Assembly: GCF_023159225.1 (NCBI RefSeq)
Contig: NC_063168.1
Coordinates: 57,639,398 to 57,703,397 of the forward strand
Length of the DNA stretch: 64,000 nt
Direction: 5' to 3'
Source of the DNA: Perognathus longimembris pacificus
Taxonomy: Eukaryota > Chordata > Mammalia > Rodentia > Heteromyidae
Shown: positions 48,499 through 59,442 of the stretch, piece by piece
Numbering within the stretch: the first letter of the stretch is position 1
How the letters are laid out: every line of letters starts with the position of its first letter
Made by a program: the position numbers and the translations under genes
Notes under the pieces: model-generated
Told to the model about the DNA's origin: nothing
Seen by the model: the letters and a program-made list of their open reading frames with translations, nothing else
Database searches by the model: none

Positions 48499-48806
48499 TG
48501 GGGAGCATCTCAGCGGCCACCGCGGTCTTCTGGCTGGAGAGGGCTCCGTGCTTGGCTGCCCCTTGGGCGCCTCTTTCCCGCCGCATTTCGGGCGCCCCGA
48601 GCTTCCGACCCCCGGCTCGCTCGCTTCTCCACGAAGCGGGCGGGGGCGCCTGGCCGGAGGATCCGGCTACCCTGGACGCACTCCCGATTCCGGGACTAGC
48701 GCTCCTCCCGGGAAGGTGCTGCGGGCGACTCCTGCCCCGCCAGCCCTGACCACCGGGGGGTGCCCCAGGGACGCCGCTCCGCCCGGAGGCGGCAAAGGGG
48801 GGGACC

Positions 48807-48935
48807 ATGAGGCGCCTGACTCGCCGCCTGGTGCTGCCGATCTTCGGGGTGTTCTGGATCACCGTGCTGCTGTTCTTTTGGGTCACCAAGAGGAAGTTGG
48901 AGGTGCCGCTGGGACCTGAAGTGCAGACCCCCAAG
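48807..48935 (+). CDS. GALNT14: GALNT14 coding exon 1 (N-terminal 43 codons; partial gene)
   Basis: This exon encodes the N-terminus of polypeptide N-acetylgalactosaminyltransferase 14, a Golgi type II membrane enzyme that starts mucin-type O-glycosylation by moving GalNAc from UDP-GalNAc to Ser/Thr. Seen here: ATG in a good context (A at -3), a short basic cytosolic tail ([10 protein letters not shown]...), a hydrophobic signal-anchor at about residues 8-26, then a KRK stop and the start of the stem ending ...VQTPK. The 43 codons end exactly before GT at 48,936, a phase-0 donor (AAG|GTACGC). The peptide matches my memory of human GALNT14 exon 1 with about three substitutions (residues 12, 16 and 35). 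The catalytic and lectin domains lie in later exons outside the window. The start was chosen because it is the first plus-strand ATG in nearly 1 kb and matches the known N-terminus. A read-through frame runs to 49,361 and is intronic. Identity is strong; the exon boundary is inferred from the splice site and recalled protein. Confidence 0.94.
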
Positions 48936-49062
48936 GTACGCGGCCGGGCGGGGCGCTGGGCGCGGGGCGCGGGGCAGTGGCTTAGTGGGAGGGACGGAAA
49001 GAGGGCGGGAGCGCATCCCGCATGCCGGGGTGCGTGTGGGCTCCCGGGAAGACAGGAAAAGA

Positions 49063-49083
49063 GGGGGTGGGGTGGGGTCTGGG
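49063..49083 (+). promoter_or_regulatory. G-quadruplex motif just inside intron 1
   Basis: Runs of five, four, four and three Gs are separated by T, T and TCT on the coding strand, about 130 bases after the exon 1 donor. Such motifs near the first donor are a common feature of CpG-island genes. Confidence 0.6.
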
Positions 49084-49308
49084 TGCTGCGATCGAGCAGG
49101 TGCCCCGCTCCGGCTGCAGCCACCTCGAGGTGCTTCTGGAATGTCACCGGCCGCGGCGTCTCCGCACCCGCGGGGCGTGGGAGCGGCAGTGGGGTGTGGG
49201 CGGTGGGCACCAGCGCTCGCGGGCGGAGCGCGGCTCCCAACTTCAGCGCCGCGCCGGGGTCCCGCAGCCGAGGGGCGCTGCGCACCAGCCTCCCGGGACT
49301 TAGCGGAC

Positions 49309-49337
49309 GGGCTGGGGTGGGGGGCGGGTGTCGGGGG
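49309..49337 (+). promoter_or_regulatory. Second intronic G-rich quadruplex-type tract
   Basis: Five G runs of three or more lie within 29 bases, towards the downstream edge of the CpG island. Several alternative four-run folds are possible. Confidence 0.55.
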
Positions 49338-50160
49338 CAATCCGCGAGCGGTCTGTGCTGACGTCCTCCCCGCAGCTGCCAGCCAGAGCCCGGGAGGCTG
49401 CAGGGCGCCCGCCTGCCACGCTAGCGCGTGCGGTGCTCTCGGGTCTCCATCCTCAGGGGGCCAGGCAGATGCCTCCTCGCCCCCCTACCATCCTGGCCTG
49501 TTGCCACTGGCTTTATAAGCTGTTCCCCAACCCCTGCGCTGCATAGGAAGTTGAGTGTGCCCCAACACACCACCGAGGAGCCTGACGCCTTGGTATTGGT
49601 GGGGAGTTGGGGAAATGGCAATCGAAGTGGCTTTTCCAACTCCTGCCCTGGCAGTGCATCCAAACAGATCAGGAAGCTTCTCATTCACGTTCACTCTTCA
49701 GATTCGGAGCCCCTGTTCCCCTCCACACACCTGGCTACCGGACTCGGAGGGACACCTCCGGGGGATTCGCAGGCAGACGGGCAATATTATGAAGTAGATC
49801 CAGAGCAGTCTTGTAGGGAAAGGCTGAAAGCCTCGGAGGAGCATGAAGCAGAGTGGTTGGAAAGGGGAGACAGAAATATGAGTGTGTGTCTGGGATTGGG
49901 GGGGGGGGAGGAGCGTGGTGTGTCTCCTTAGTACAGACAAGAGGGCCTACTGTGTGTCAGGTGCATAGTGGGTGTTTTTTTCATAGGCACTAGTGTGACT
50001 AGGGTGGTGATTATCCCTAAAGCAGGTTGAAAGTTTATAAGTAGTCTTAGGTCCACTCTGCTAGTTTGAACACCTATGCAGGTTTTCTCACCCTTATCAG
50101 GTTGCCTTCATGGATTCTCTTTGTCACTCGTGCTTTGGAATCTTGCTATGGCTCAGCTGA

Positions 50161-50376
50161 TCTTTTTTTTTTTTTTTTTTTTTTGGCCAGTCCTGGGCCT
50201 TGGACTCAGGGCCTGAGCACTGTCCCTGGCTTCTTCCCGCTCAAGGCTAGCACTCTGCCACCTGAGCCACAGCGCCGCTTCTGGCCGTTTTCTGCATATG
50301 TGGTGCTGGGGAATCGAACCTAGGGCCTCGTGTATCCGAGGCAGGCACTCTTGCCACTAGGCTATATCCCCAGCCC
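50161..50376 (-). mobile_element. ID-dimer SINE (IDL-Geo type), antisense in GALNT14 intron 1
   Basis: A full-length young copy in reverse orientation to the gene. The perfect 15-base duplication GGCTCAGCTGATCTT is found at 50,150-50,164 and 50,377-50,391. On the gene strand the A-tail reads as a long T-run followed by GGCCAG. Confidence 0.95.
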
Positions 50377-50407
50377 GGCTCAGCTGATCTTAACAAGGTT
50401 TATTGGG

Positions 50408-50410
<3 letters not shown>

Positions 50411-50449
<39 letters not shown>
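50411..50449 (+). repeat. (GT)n microsatellite in intron 1
   Basis: About 19 units, 35 bases after the antisense SINE. Confidence 0.93.
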
Positions 50450-50450
<1 letters not shown>

Positions 50451-51133
50451 CAAGCACTGTGCTGGGTAATCAGTGCTAGCTGTTCCATGGGTGTGAAGAT
50501 TGGCTCATCAGCAGTCAGGTAGAAAGACTTAGCAGAGCTGAGTTCTGCATGGCCAGGTTCACCAGTCCGAGGTCGGCCAGATAGTGGTGAACTGCAGATC
50601 CAGAGGATCCACAGTGCACAAGGTAGTTGTGAGAGTTTGGTGTGATTCCAGAACAAGACTTTCAGAGCCAGAGGGATGGGGCGGGGGGGATGAGGGTAGA
50701 GATAGTGTGGCGTTGGTGGAGGGGCTGAACAGAGAATCTAGGAGGCCAGATTGGTGACTTCAAATGGCATTTATAGCCCTGGGCCCTTATAGCCCTGGGC
50801 CCCACCCTGACCATGGATCTGAAGAGTTTTTTTTTTTTTTTCTTTCTCTCCATTTCCCTAGGTGTTTCTGCTTCTTGTGATGCAGTTAATGATGCCTGCA
50901 GGGATATGAACTTTCTTGTTTTGCATTGAACCTCATTAGCTTAAGCTTACTTATTCTTAGTTTACCCCAGGGATTTGGGACAAGGGCTCTGTTTCCTTCT
51001 GTGTGTACTTTGTCCTGCCTCCTTTCCCATCTCCTTTCATCCTGGCTTGTGCTCAACACACATTGATTGACGGCAAGTAATTGCTAGGTTTTGTGCTAGA
51101 TTTGGGGGTGCTGTGGCCCCGTGTCTTGGCTGT

Positions 51134-51134
<1 letters not shown>

Positions 51135-51170
<36 letters not shown>
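51135..51170 (+). repeat. (GT)n microsatellite in intron 1
   Basis: About 18 perfect units. Confidence 0.93.
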
Positions 51171-51172
<2 letters not shown>

Positions 51173-51398
51173 GTGTAGGAGGTTCTTGTAAGTTCCTGGC
51201 TGAGCCAGAATTATAAACAAATATGTGATCTCATATTAGGAGTCTATAACAGAGCTGTGTAGCCGCAGAAGACCTTTTACTCTTTGTCTTAACATCTTAT
51301 ACCCTCCCATTTGTATATTTTTATATAATCATGAATTCTAAAGAAGTTTGAAATCTTGACATCTCTTTTATTATTAGCTGGCCTTCTTTTGCTTTGTG

Positions 51399-51616
51399 TT
51401 TTTTTTTTTTTTTTTTTTTTTTTTTGCCAGTCCTGGGGCTTGGACTCAGGGCCTGAGCACTGTCCCTGGCTTCTTCTTGCTCAAGGCTAGCACTCTGCCA
51501 CTTGAGCCACAGCGCCCCTTCTGGCCATTTTGTGTATATGTGGTGCTGGGGAATCGAACCCAGGGCCTCATGTATACGAGGCAAGCACTCTTGCCACTAG
51601 GCCATATCCCCAGCCC
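51399..51616 (-). mobile_element. ID-dimer SINE (IDL-Geo type), antisense in GALNT14 intron 1
   Basis: A full-length young copy in the same orientation as the one at 50.2 kb and highly similar to it. Flanking sequence is T-rich on both sides, so the target duplication cannot be defined cleanly. Confidence 0.92.
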
Positions 51617-51730
51617 CTGTTTTTTGTTTTTTTTTTACCTGTATACATAGCCTTTATGTAAACATGCATGTATTGTGTGTATTCATGGATGTATTCTGCA
51701 TCTGGAAGGTGCATTCCCACATGTACCTCA

Positions 51731-51772
51731 GTGTGTGTATGTGTGTGTGTGTGTGTGTGTATGTGTGTGTGT
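51731..51772 (+). repeat. (GT)n with AT interruptions
   Basis: GT units broken by two ATGT changes. Confidence 0.9.
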
Positions 51773-51884
51773 ACCTGAGGAGAAAGAGACAAAGAGAGAT
51801 CTCTTCATAACTCCAGTACAGTTTTATTTTCCATGACTTGTGTGAACAGGTTCTCTGACATATCCAAAGAAACACAGCTTTTAC

Positions 51885-52065
51885 CGAGGTGACTGCATGT
51901 CAGAATCATCTGGGGAGCTTGATTAATATAAAGATTTGGGGGATGTTGTAGATTACAGTTGGTTCTGCCGGTTTGGGAGAAGGCCCTAAAATTAGTGTTT
52001 TTCAAGTGCTCTGTGTGATTCTGAAGCAGCCTGTTGCTGCATATCACTTGGGTGCTAAGCAAAGA
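51885..52065. mobile_element. MER5A-like hAT element
   Basis: GTCAGAATCATCTGGGGAGC, CTAAAATTAGTGTTTTTCAA and GTGATTCTGAAGCAGCC resemble MER5A core segments; termini decayed. Confidence 0.5.
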
Positions 52066-52139
52066 ATGCCAAGTCTGCTGGTGGTTTGTGGTTTGGTTGG
52101 CTCCATGTAAACATGGCCAAATGAATGTTTTCTTTTTTT

Positions 52140-52550
52140 CATTTTCAAATCTTTAAAATTAAAATATGTTAACTATACAAATGGGTTTCATTATATTTCC
52201 ATCTTGCCTTACATGCATATAATATACTTTGGTCATATTCTCCCTCTATTACTCTTATCTCCTCCTCCTTCCTCTCATAATTTTAATGGGTTTCATTATG
52301 CTATTTTCATGCATCCAGATGATATACTGCAATCAGATTCATCACCCCATCACTCTTGCCTTTTACTCATTCCCTTCCTAGTAGGTCTCCTTACAAAGTC
52401 CCCCATTTACATTTATGTTATTTTTTTTAGGTCTAGATTCTATGACAGAAAAATGAATTATTTGTTTTTTTGAGTCTGTCTCATTTTGCTTAACATGATG
52501 ATCTCCAGTTCCATCCGTTCTCCTGCAGATGACATTCTTGAGTGTGCTGT
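52140..52550 (-). mobile_element. L1 3' UTR relic, antisense in intron 1
   Basis: CTCATTTTGCTTAACATGATG, ATCTCCAGTTCCATCCG and CTGCAGATGACATTCTTGAG are the reverse of a well-known mammalian L1 3' segment. An internal duplication of GGGTTTCATTAT is seen at 52,182 and 52,288. Confidence 0.7.
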
Positions 52551-52599
52551 GGACCTAAGTTTGCACTCCTGTTAAGTACCAATCACTAGCGTGTGGTTA

Positions 52600-52765
52600 G
52601 GGTTTTACAAATTCAGACTCCACTTCACATATATTAGCTCACGCAGTCTTCACAACAGTCACATGAGGGAGACGCTACTTATGTATAGATGAGACAGAAT
52701 AATTAAAACATTTGGTCCAAGATAACAAGGCTTTTCAAATGGTAGTGTCAGGACAAGAATGAAAT
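52600..52765 (-). mobile_element. MIR SINE, antisense in intron 1
   Basis: TATATTAGCTCACGCAGTCT, TCACAACAGTCACATGAGGG and GATGAGACAGAATAATTAAA follow the reverse MIR order. Confidence 0.68.
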
Positions 52766-53937
52766 GAGATCTTTCTGGGAACCCCCCACCCCATGGTAGT
52801 CTGGGTTGCTAAACTCCAACTGCCTAGGCCCTTTTGTGGTGGTGCAGCATGGGCTCCCCAGTGGATTTCTGGGGCTTCCTCACCTTTGTGCTCACCAAGC
52901 TCCAAAGGGGTGGGCATAATTGTGAAGGCAAGGAGACAGGCTTTGTGTCAGAAGGAACTCCTGCTCTGTCCTGGGAGGCCTTCACTGGGGCCAGGGGAGG
53001 ATCCTCTGGCAGGATGTAGCACTGTGGTGGAGAAGCCTAGTGGCGAAGTGGCCACACGTTCAATGGTTACAGCAGCATTGTTTGAGAAATTCATTTGCCA
53101 ATAAGAGATTGTTTCCATAACAAGTGGGCACTCAGATGGGACACTTGCTGATGGTAGGGAAAAGTGGGGCTTCCAGTGAGTTCAGTATGCTAGGTTTTCC
53201 TAGGAAGTGGCCTTGCAGCGTCACAGGGAAAGCCCTGGATATGCTGAAGTCTCCATGAAGTGTTCCTCCTGTTGAGGGTTTAAACCTCATGTGGTAGTGA
53301 AACTGGGTGATGTCTTTCTAGTTTATCATAAAGGGTCTTGCTGACACACCTGTATAACAAAAGAGATTATCAAGAGAAAGGCGAAACCAATTCTTTTGAT
53401 TATAGTTTTACATGACCGGAGAGCCATCAGATTGAACACTGAAAGATCCAGAATGAACTATCTGTTTATATGCTAAGATTTGGTTGAGGATGGCCAGCTG
53501 TGTAGTAGTCTCATGGACATAAGGGTGTGATCTAAGGCTGATAAACAGAGTGGAAAAACTGGCTGGGCCTGCTAAGGTATTTATTTTAGCCTCTCTCTGT
53601 GCTGCATTTGTTTTCCTTCCTGATATAGAATAGGATCTTTTCTGGGAATGAAGGTCATATGATCTCCTATGAGATAAGGTAGGTCAGAGAATTACTTCAG
53701 GGTCAGCTGTAAGACACATTAGAGCACAGGGTAAGAGGTGGGGATGATGATTTGAGTAATGGCTTAGGGCTTTATGATTTGTTTTAGGGTAAAAGGAATT
53801 CTAGTTTCTGAAACCTACCATAGGAAAGAGAAATTCTAGCTTCTATGCCTTAGTGGGAAAAATGACAGGGCAGGAAAAGTTCGTACACAGACTTTGCTTC
53901 TGAGGTTTTTATTTGTTGTTATTATTTTAAAAAGTGT

Positions 53938-54172
53938 TAATCCTAGGGTTTAAATTCAAGTCATGGATGCTGTCCCTGAGATCTTTTTTTTTTTTTTTTT
54001 TGGTCAAGGCTCCTCTACCACTTGAGTCACTCTACTTCTGGCTTTTTAGTGGTCAATTGGAGATAAGAGTCTCATGGACTTTGCTGCCCTCACTGACTAT
54101 AAACCATGATCCTTCTATCTCAGCTTCCTGAGTGGCTAGGATTATAGGCCTGATCCACTGGTGGCTGTCCTA
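53938..54172 (-). mobile_element. B1/ID dimer SINE, antisense in intron 1, diverged
   Basis: A reverse ID fragment, a T-run, CTACCACTTGAGTCACTC, then a reverse B1 end (CTGAGTGGCTAGGATTATAGG). Confidence 0.68.
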
Positions 54173-54239
54173 GATATCAGAATGGTAGAAAGGGTCAGTT
54201 TATTTCCAACAACAAGAGAGGAAGACTTTCTTCAAGTCT

Positions 54240-54262
54240 CATTCATTCATTCATTCATTCAA
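54240..54262 (+). repeat. (ATTC)n tetranucleotide repeat
   Basis: Six units of CATT/ATTC; may be a decayed L2 terminus. Confidence 0.85.
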
Positions 54263-54559
54263 TCCAAATGTCCATGTGTGAGTACAAAGTTATCTTGATC
54301 AGTTCATCCCTTCTAACCCCGTGCACCCCACATTTTACCTGTAAGATCTTCTGAGAAGCTGGGAATGACGTGGCATTTGGGCTGCCCAATATTTAGGTTC
54401 TGTGAAGCAAACCATGTCCACAGGGGTCTAATACAGGGCTGTTCCTAGGCGCTCAGGCCTCACCTTGCTAGAAAAAGTCTCCATTTGCCTAGTGATGATG
54501 TTTCCACAGTGGGCCCAGTGTAACCTATGCCCCATCTGTCACAATTTCAGCCAAGTGGA

Positions 54560-54900
54560 CAAGGCCCGGGCGTACTGCTGCCCTACTGGTTTAAGAAAAT
54601 TAATTGGATTTTTTCCCCCTTAGTTTCAAGAAGGGCTGGTTCTATTAATAGAACAAGTAAAGATTTCTTTAAACTTGACTTTTTAATGTGAATTCGATTT
54701 TAATACTGGTTTCCCATCCCCAAATTATTCAGCAGGGCTCAAACTTCTAATTGAAATCATGTAACAAGTTTGAAGTTTTAATTCAAACTGTATTTTAGTG
54801 ATTAAATACCCTATCACTTAGAAGGGTCTGAAAAAGGGTTTTTTTTCCCCTTTCTTTTCTCTCCTGTCATTTGTTTGCCATTTAGAAAATTATACAATAA
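54560..54900. promoter_or_regulatory. Candidate conserved enhancer block in intron 1
   Basis: No repeat signature. It has AAAATTAATTGG, TTCTATTAATAGAAC (a 15-base near-perfect palindrome), TCTAATTGAAATC and TTTTAATTCAAAC, i.e. clustered ATTA/TAAT cores. Confidence 0.35.
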
Positions 54901-55199
54901 CTGACAGAATTTCTTTCTAAAGCGGCAAATTTGTCTCTTATTTCTAAGAATCTAAATTTAGTCCAAGGCTTAGGGCTTAGTAAAAGCAAAAGAGTTTTAG
55001 GCCCGAGGGTAATTTTTGAGGAAGGTATTAGAAATGTAAAGGCTTCCAGTAAAGTGCCTGGGGCCCATGTGCATAGATGCATTCTGTACTAGAAATAAAG
55101 CAAATGCTATTAGAAAATAGCTTGTCTTTCTGTACACTTGCATAAAACCAATGCCTTAAGTCTATGACACTGTTATTTTGTTTCCCATTTAGCAGATAA

Positions 55200-56805
55200 T
55201 TTCTCCCATTTAAAAAGTTATGGATTTTAGAGAGAGAGATCTTATGAATCCAGCCTTGCTCGGTACAGTGCATGCATATTGGCCTCTGTCCAGGAGATGT
55301 TGACTCTGGCATCACCAGAAGCAGCTCATTACCAGATGTGTGTTTGTCCTATCATTTGCCCTGTGCAGAGAACTGAGCTGCTTTCCCTTCTCAAGGTGGA
55401 TCCCTAGGGCAGGCCTCACAGGTGTTTTTGCCTCATAGCCTAGAACACTGCTGCTCCTGCAGCCAATAGGTTAGAACCTTAGGTATTTAGGAAATAGCAA
55501 TTTTCATTTTCAGGCTGGTGGGATATTGCCCTGGGTCTTTTTTTGGTCCATGTTGGGTTATCCCAAGGCCCAGGGGCTCCTGTAGCATCCACTCATCTCA
55601 TCCTCCATGCTGAATCTCTACCCATATCCCTGGGGATATATTCACTTTCTTTACCTACTCTTTCTCCCCGCATCTGGATCCTGTTTTGGTGACCAAGGTA
55701 TCTCTGTTCTAGGGGAATCTCTTTGACTCTGTAGAGAGCCCCTGCTCTCACTAACTCTTGTTTTATAGCATGGGCTGGCACTTGTAAAAACCAAGACTAG
55801 GAATCTCTGTTTCACTTATTACAGTCCACAGAGTAACTGTCAGGGCTGTCAGTCTGTAGTGCGTAAGAGTGCTATTCTTCACTCATCAAAAGTCATTTAT
55901 AAGTGGAGCAGGGACAGCATTGGCTGATGTCAGAAGCCTGGAAATTCTACATAGCCTCATTTAAACGCCATATGGTTGTCTGCTTTGCCACACTTCTCCA
56001 TCCTGGATTTCGAAGAGTTCTGTCCCTTATCGGGGTCCTAGAAACCAATTTTGAAGAAATGTGTTGCTTGTGCCTTTGTTTGATTTCTAGTGTTTACAGT
56101 TTTGTCATTCTTTCAAAGTATCTCAAAATCCCCAATGTACTTTTGGGAGACAATCTGAATTAGAAAGCAGGGACAGATCTCGGGCTCTGCTTTTAGTGGG
56201 AGAATGTGAACCCTACCATGGCTTTTGTACATCTCACCCCAGGGACCTAGAATTGACAGCCTCGCCATCTGCTTGGGGAGGTGAGCCTGGATGTGCCTAT
56301 GTCCTCCGCAGCTGGCTGCTGGCTCTCTCCAGCCTAAGTTATCCCATGCTGGGTGCTAAGCTTCCTCTCACTATGGCCCTCCGGCATTTTCTGCTCACCA
56401 GAGCCAAGAGGCTGACGCTGACCTTCCCTGTAGCTCTCTTAACATTGAAATCAAGTATGGCTTTCCTCTTTGGTTTATCTCATAGACCTGGTGGCTGGGG
56501 GCATCTCTTTCTTCCCTTGGCAGTGCCAGCAGTAACTCAAGCCTCTTCTTCTTGACTGTGAAATGGGAGTGGCACACTATAGCACTGAAGCTACTGTCCT
56601 TCCGCCTTTAGTCTGAGCCAGTTCAGGTTAGTGGTGAATAACTCTGAAGGGAGAGGACTTAGGACTATAAATAATTATACCACAGATACTTTGTTACTTA
56701 TCTTTTAATTATTTTACTAGAATTGCTAGATTAACCAAAAAGTAAATCAGTCTGAGTCCTCAGATGTTGAGCTGATTAAGAAAGAATCCCTTTGGGATAC
56801 TGAAG

Positions 56806-56810
<5 letters not shown>
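55200..56810. other. Intron 1, nothing recognised
   Basis: Unique-looking sequence without clear repeats. The frame of 119 codons at 56,196-56,555 has no recognisable domain. Confidence 0.45.

Positions 56811-56893
<83 letters not shown>
56811..56893 (+). repeat. (TC)n(AC)n compound microsatellite
   Basis: 24 TC units switch to about 17 AC units at 56,859 without a gap. Confidence 0.95.
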
Positions 56894-56895
<2 letters not shown>

Positions 56896-57954
56896 ACATA
56901 CCCTGGGGAGGTTTGCAGAAGCTCCTGAAATTTGCTGGCTTTGGTATTTCAGAATACATGGCCTGAAATGACCTTCTGGGGCAGCATCTTTGCATTTGGC
57001 AGCCATCGCCACCATCACAGGACCTAATGAGTGCTCAGAAGCTGCTGGGGACAGAGGAGATGGCAGTGGTGTGAGGAATATCGGTGCCACCCAGAGCATC
57101 CTTCTCCTCCTACCTTTCTATCTGCCCCTTCTCTTCTCACATGGGCACATTCTTCCTTTTTTAATTCTTCCTTATATCTTCTGCAAAGGGAGTGAGCCTA
57201 TAGATCCCAGAGTTCCAGGTACTGGGCTGTGTGGCTCAGGAAAAAGACTGGGGACATAGTGGTGGTTCCCTGTTTCTTAGTAAGTTCTAAGGTCAGGAAC
57301 AGCCAGCCACTTTGGTTACTGGAGATGGGGACTGCACGGGACACAAAGAGAGTTGTGTCTGCAGTAAGATGCTGCTTTGGGCCACTCTGAGTCATTCAGC
57401 TTTTTATCAGCATGACTCCTTATCACTGGAAATAAACAGGCATCTGATCCTCTGTCTCCTGGACAATGCTGATTTCAAGTACAAAACCTCTTCTGCATAC
57501 CATTTCAGGAAGACTCGATTAGACACTTAAAAAATAATTAAATTCTCCTCATGTCACCTGGGTTAACTGTATGTAGTACAGAGATCTTTCAGGAAAACAT
57601 AGAAGGGCACAACCTGCCCACATGTTTAAAGGCCTGGATGAAGAGAGCTGCCACCCTAGCTGCATTCTTCCAAAGAACCCTGCTATTCACACCCATTCTG
57701 TGTCTCATTTCAGGCTGGGAGAGAGCCAGAAACATGTATAGAGCTGGTGGGATTCCACCCATCCTGCCAGCCTCTCTCCAAAGAGGTTTATCTCATTTCT
57801 GTTCTCACAGAGCCTTGGACATGAGGGTTTTTCCCCCTCCTGATTGTTTGGCCTGAAGGTTTGTGTCACTTTTCCTACTCCTCTGAGAACACTCTAGACA
57901 GTCATGCACACCCCCTCCCTCCCTAGACTGGTCCAATCAATATTTATATGCCCA

Positions 57955-58260
57955 TCACTTGCAGCTGCAACACGCAGGCATAATGGATGCCAAATCCCTT
58001 GATGACCATTGAAAAATTAGCGGGTGCCTGTATTTCAGGACCATTGTTTTCCAGAATCTCGGGGAGATCAGATCACATGGTGCACAGATTAATTAAGCTA
58101 CCCAGATAATTGGCTATTAATAGATGGGCAATTGATGACTGCCAGCTGGGTGCCGAATTGACTAATGTCCTATGGTGGGCAGGTGGTCTTCATCAGCAGA
58201 GAAACTGGCTGAAAGACATGACTAATTAAAAGGACGAATCAGGAAAAGGCAGATAAGAGG
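57955..58260. promoter_or_regulatory. Candidate conserved enhancer block in intron 1
   Basis: Repeat-free, with TTAATTAA at 58,089-58,096, GATAATTGGC, CTATTAATAG, GGCAATTGATG and GACTAATTAAAAGG within about 140 bases, plus E-boxes CAGCTG and CAGGTG. Strongest enhancer-like block by eye. Confidence 0.4.
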
Positions 58261-58299
58261 TAGCTTTTTTCCCTTTCCCTTTCCTGTGATGCTTTACAG

Positions 58300-58465
58300 T
58301 TCACAATGCATTTCTATTCATAGATGCTTCATTTGATTCTTACTGTACCTCTGTGAGGGGGATGTTACAATTCTTCTCATCTTCTCAAGTGTAAGGAATC
58401 AGAGGTTTTAGGAGAGGACTTTGGTAAGCTCCTCTAGCCAGCCTATAGGCTGAAGCTCACTCGTT
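58300..58465 (-). mobile_element. MIR SINE, antisense in intron 1
   Basis: CATTTGATTCTTACTGTACC and CTGTGAGGGGGATGTTACAA with a following AAGTGTAAGGAATCAGAGG are the reverse MIR core. Confidence 0.62.
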
Positions 58466-59442
58466 TGACTATAAAACATGTTCATTTTATTATGGCCACA
58501 CTCAACTTCTTATTAGAATTTTTTCCCCCTGGAGCAAATGAAATAGATACTGTATGTGTGTGTTATATGAATATCTGCACATGGACAAAATGCTAGTGTT
58601 CTTGCGGAGAGATAATGCTCTACCTTTGAGAGAACGCCAGCATTGCTTTTCTATCCATAGAATGGAACTGAGGAAAGGATAAAGGGAAATGCAGAGCTGG
58701 TCTCTAGAGAGGTATGGAGTGCCAAAAAGACTTTGGGTTTTCTTCTAAAAGAGGCCAAATTCAACATACCCCTGGTTTCCTCTGGTATGGGAAGATGCTG
58801 GGGATGAAAATGCAATCCTTGTGTGAGAGGTGGAGAGTGGGCTGTCACACTGTGTACTCCTCCGCCTCCGATCCTGTTATGTTGGGAGCCTGTACACCCC
58901 AGCTACCTCCATCCCAGCCTGTGAGGTTGACCATAGGAAATGAGGTTCTGCTATCTATCATTCATAAAGGTGCTTCCATTCAGAACTCAACCGAGCTGTG
59001 GAATGAACACAGGAACTATGAGTTTGATTCCTTTTCTGATAATTGTCGTCCCTAAACAATCAGAAGCATTTCCTTTCTAAGAGGAAAAGGGTCATTTGTA
59101 ATAATCTATGCCCCCCATTTGAAATTCAAGGGGGTGCAAGGGGAATGACTCCAGGAAAATGGCTTAGAGAGGCACCCAGCATCCCTTTAGCTCTTACCTG
59201 CTTGGCTGTAGAAGGCCCTTCTTGTGCCTGCTTTGAGGATTAGCCTGGTAGGCTGACTACATTAAACTGCTGTACTGTTTGTTGTGTCTGTTATAGCTGA
59301 ATATGCAATTATACCTGTAATCTTGAAATGTCACTCCTGGACAAAAAACCCATAGAAATGCATAATCGATCACTTATGTGCATGCAAGTGTATACCCCTC
59401 AAATTGGAGCTGCCAAACTGTTAGGGGCAAGATAATATATAT

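Larger units (their letters stand above)
48070..49480 (+). promoter_or_regulatory. GALNT14: CpG island promoter of GALNT14
   Basis: CpG density rises sharply near 48,070 and falls away after about 49,480, unlike the CpG-poor flanks. The island covers the presumed promoter, 5' leader, coding exon 1 and the start of intron 1. I see no TATA box. A canonical E-box CACGTG lies at 48,080-48,085 and a GC box GGGCGGG at 48,286-48,292. The transcription start cannot be fixed from sequence; a dispersed start somewhere in 48,300-48,750 is my inference. Confidence 0.88.

Noticed and set aside
48072..48919. Overlapping plus-strand frames of 139-225 codons upstream of and across exon 1
   Set aside because: They lack an ATG start and result from high GC; the only supported frame is the one from 48,807.
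48341..49285. 314-codon open frame on the minus strand across the CpG island
   Set aside because: GC-rich sequence lacks stop codons by composition; the product is Pro/Arg/Ala low-complexity, overlaps GALNT14 exon 1 antisense and has no known motif.
56196..56555. 119-codon open frame in intron 1
   Set aside because: No domain, no splice-site support, no similarity to the GALNT14 stem that exon 2 should encode.
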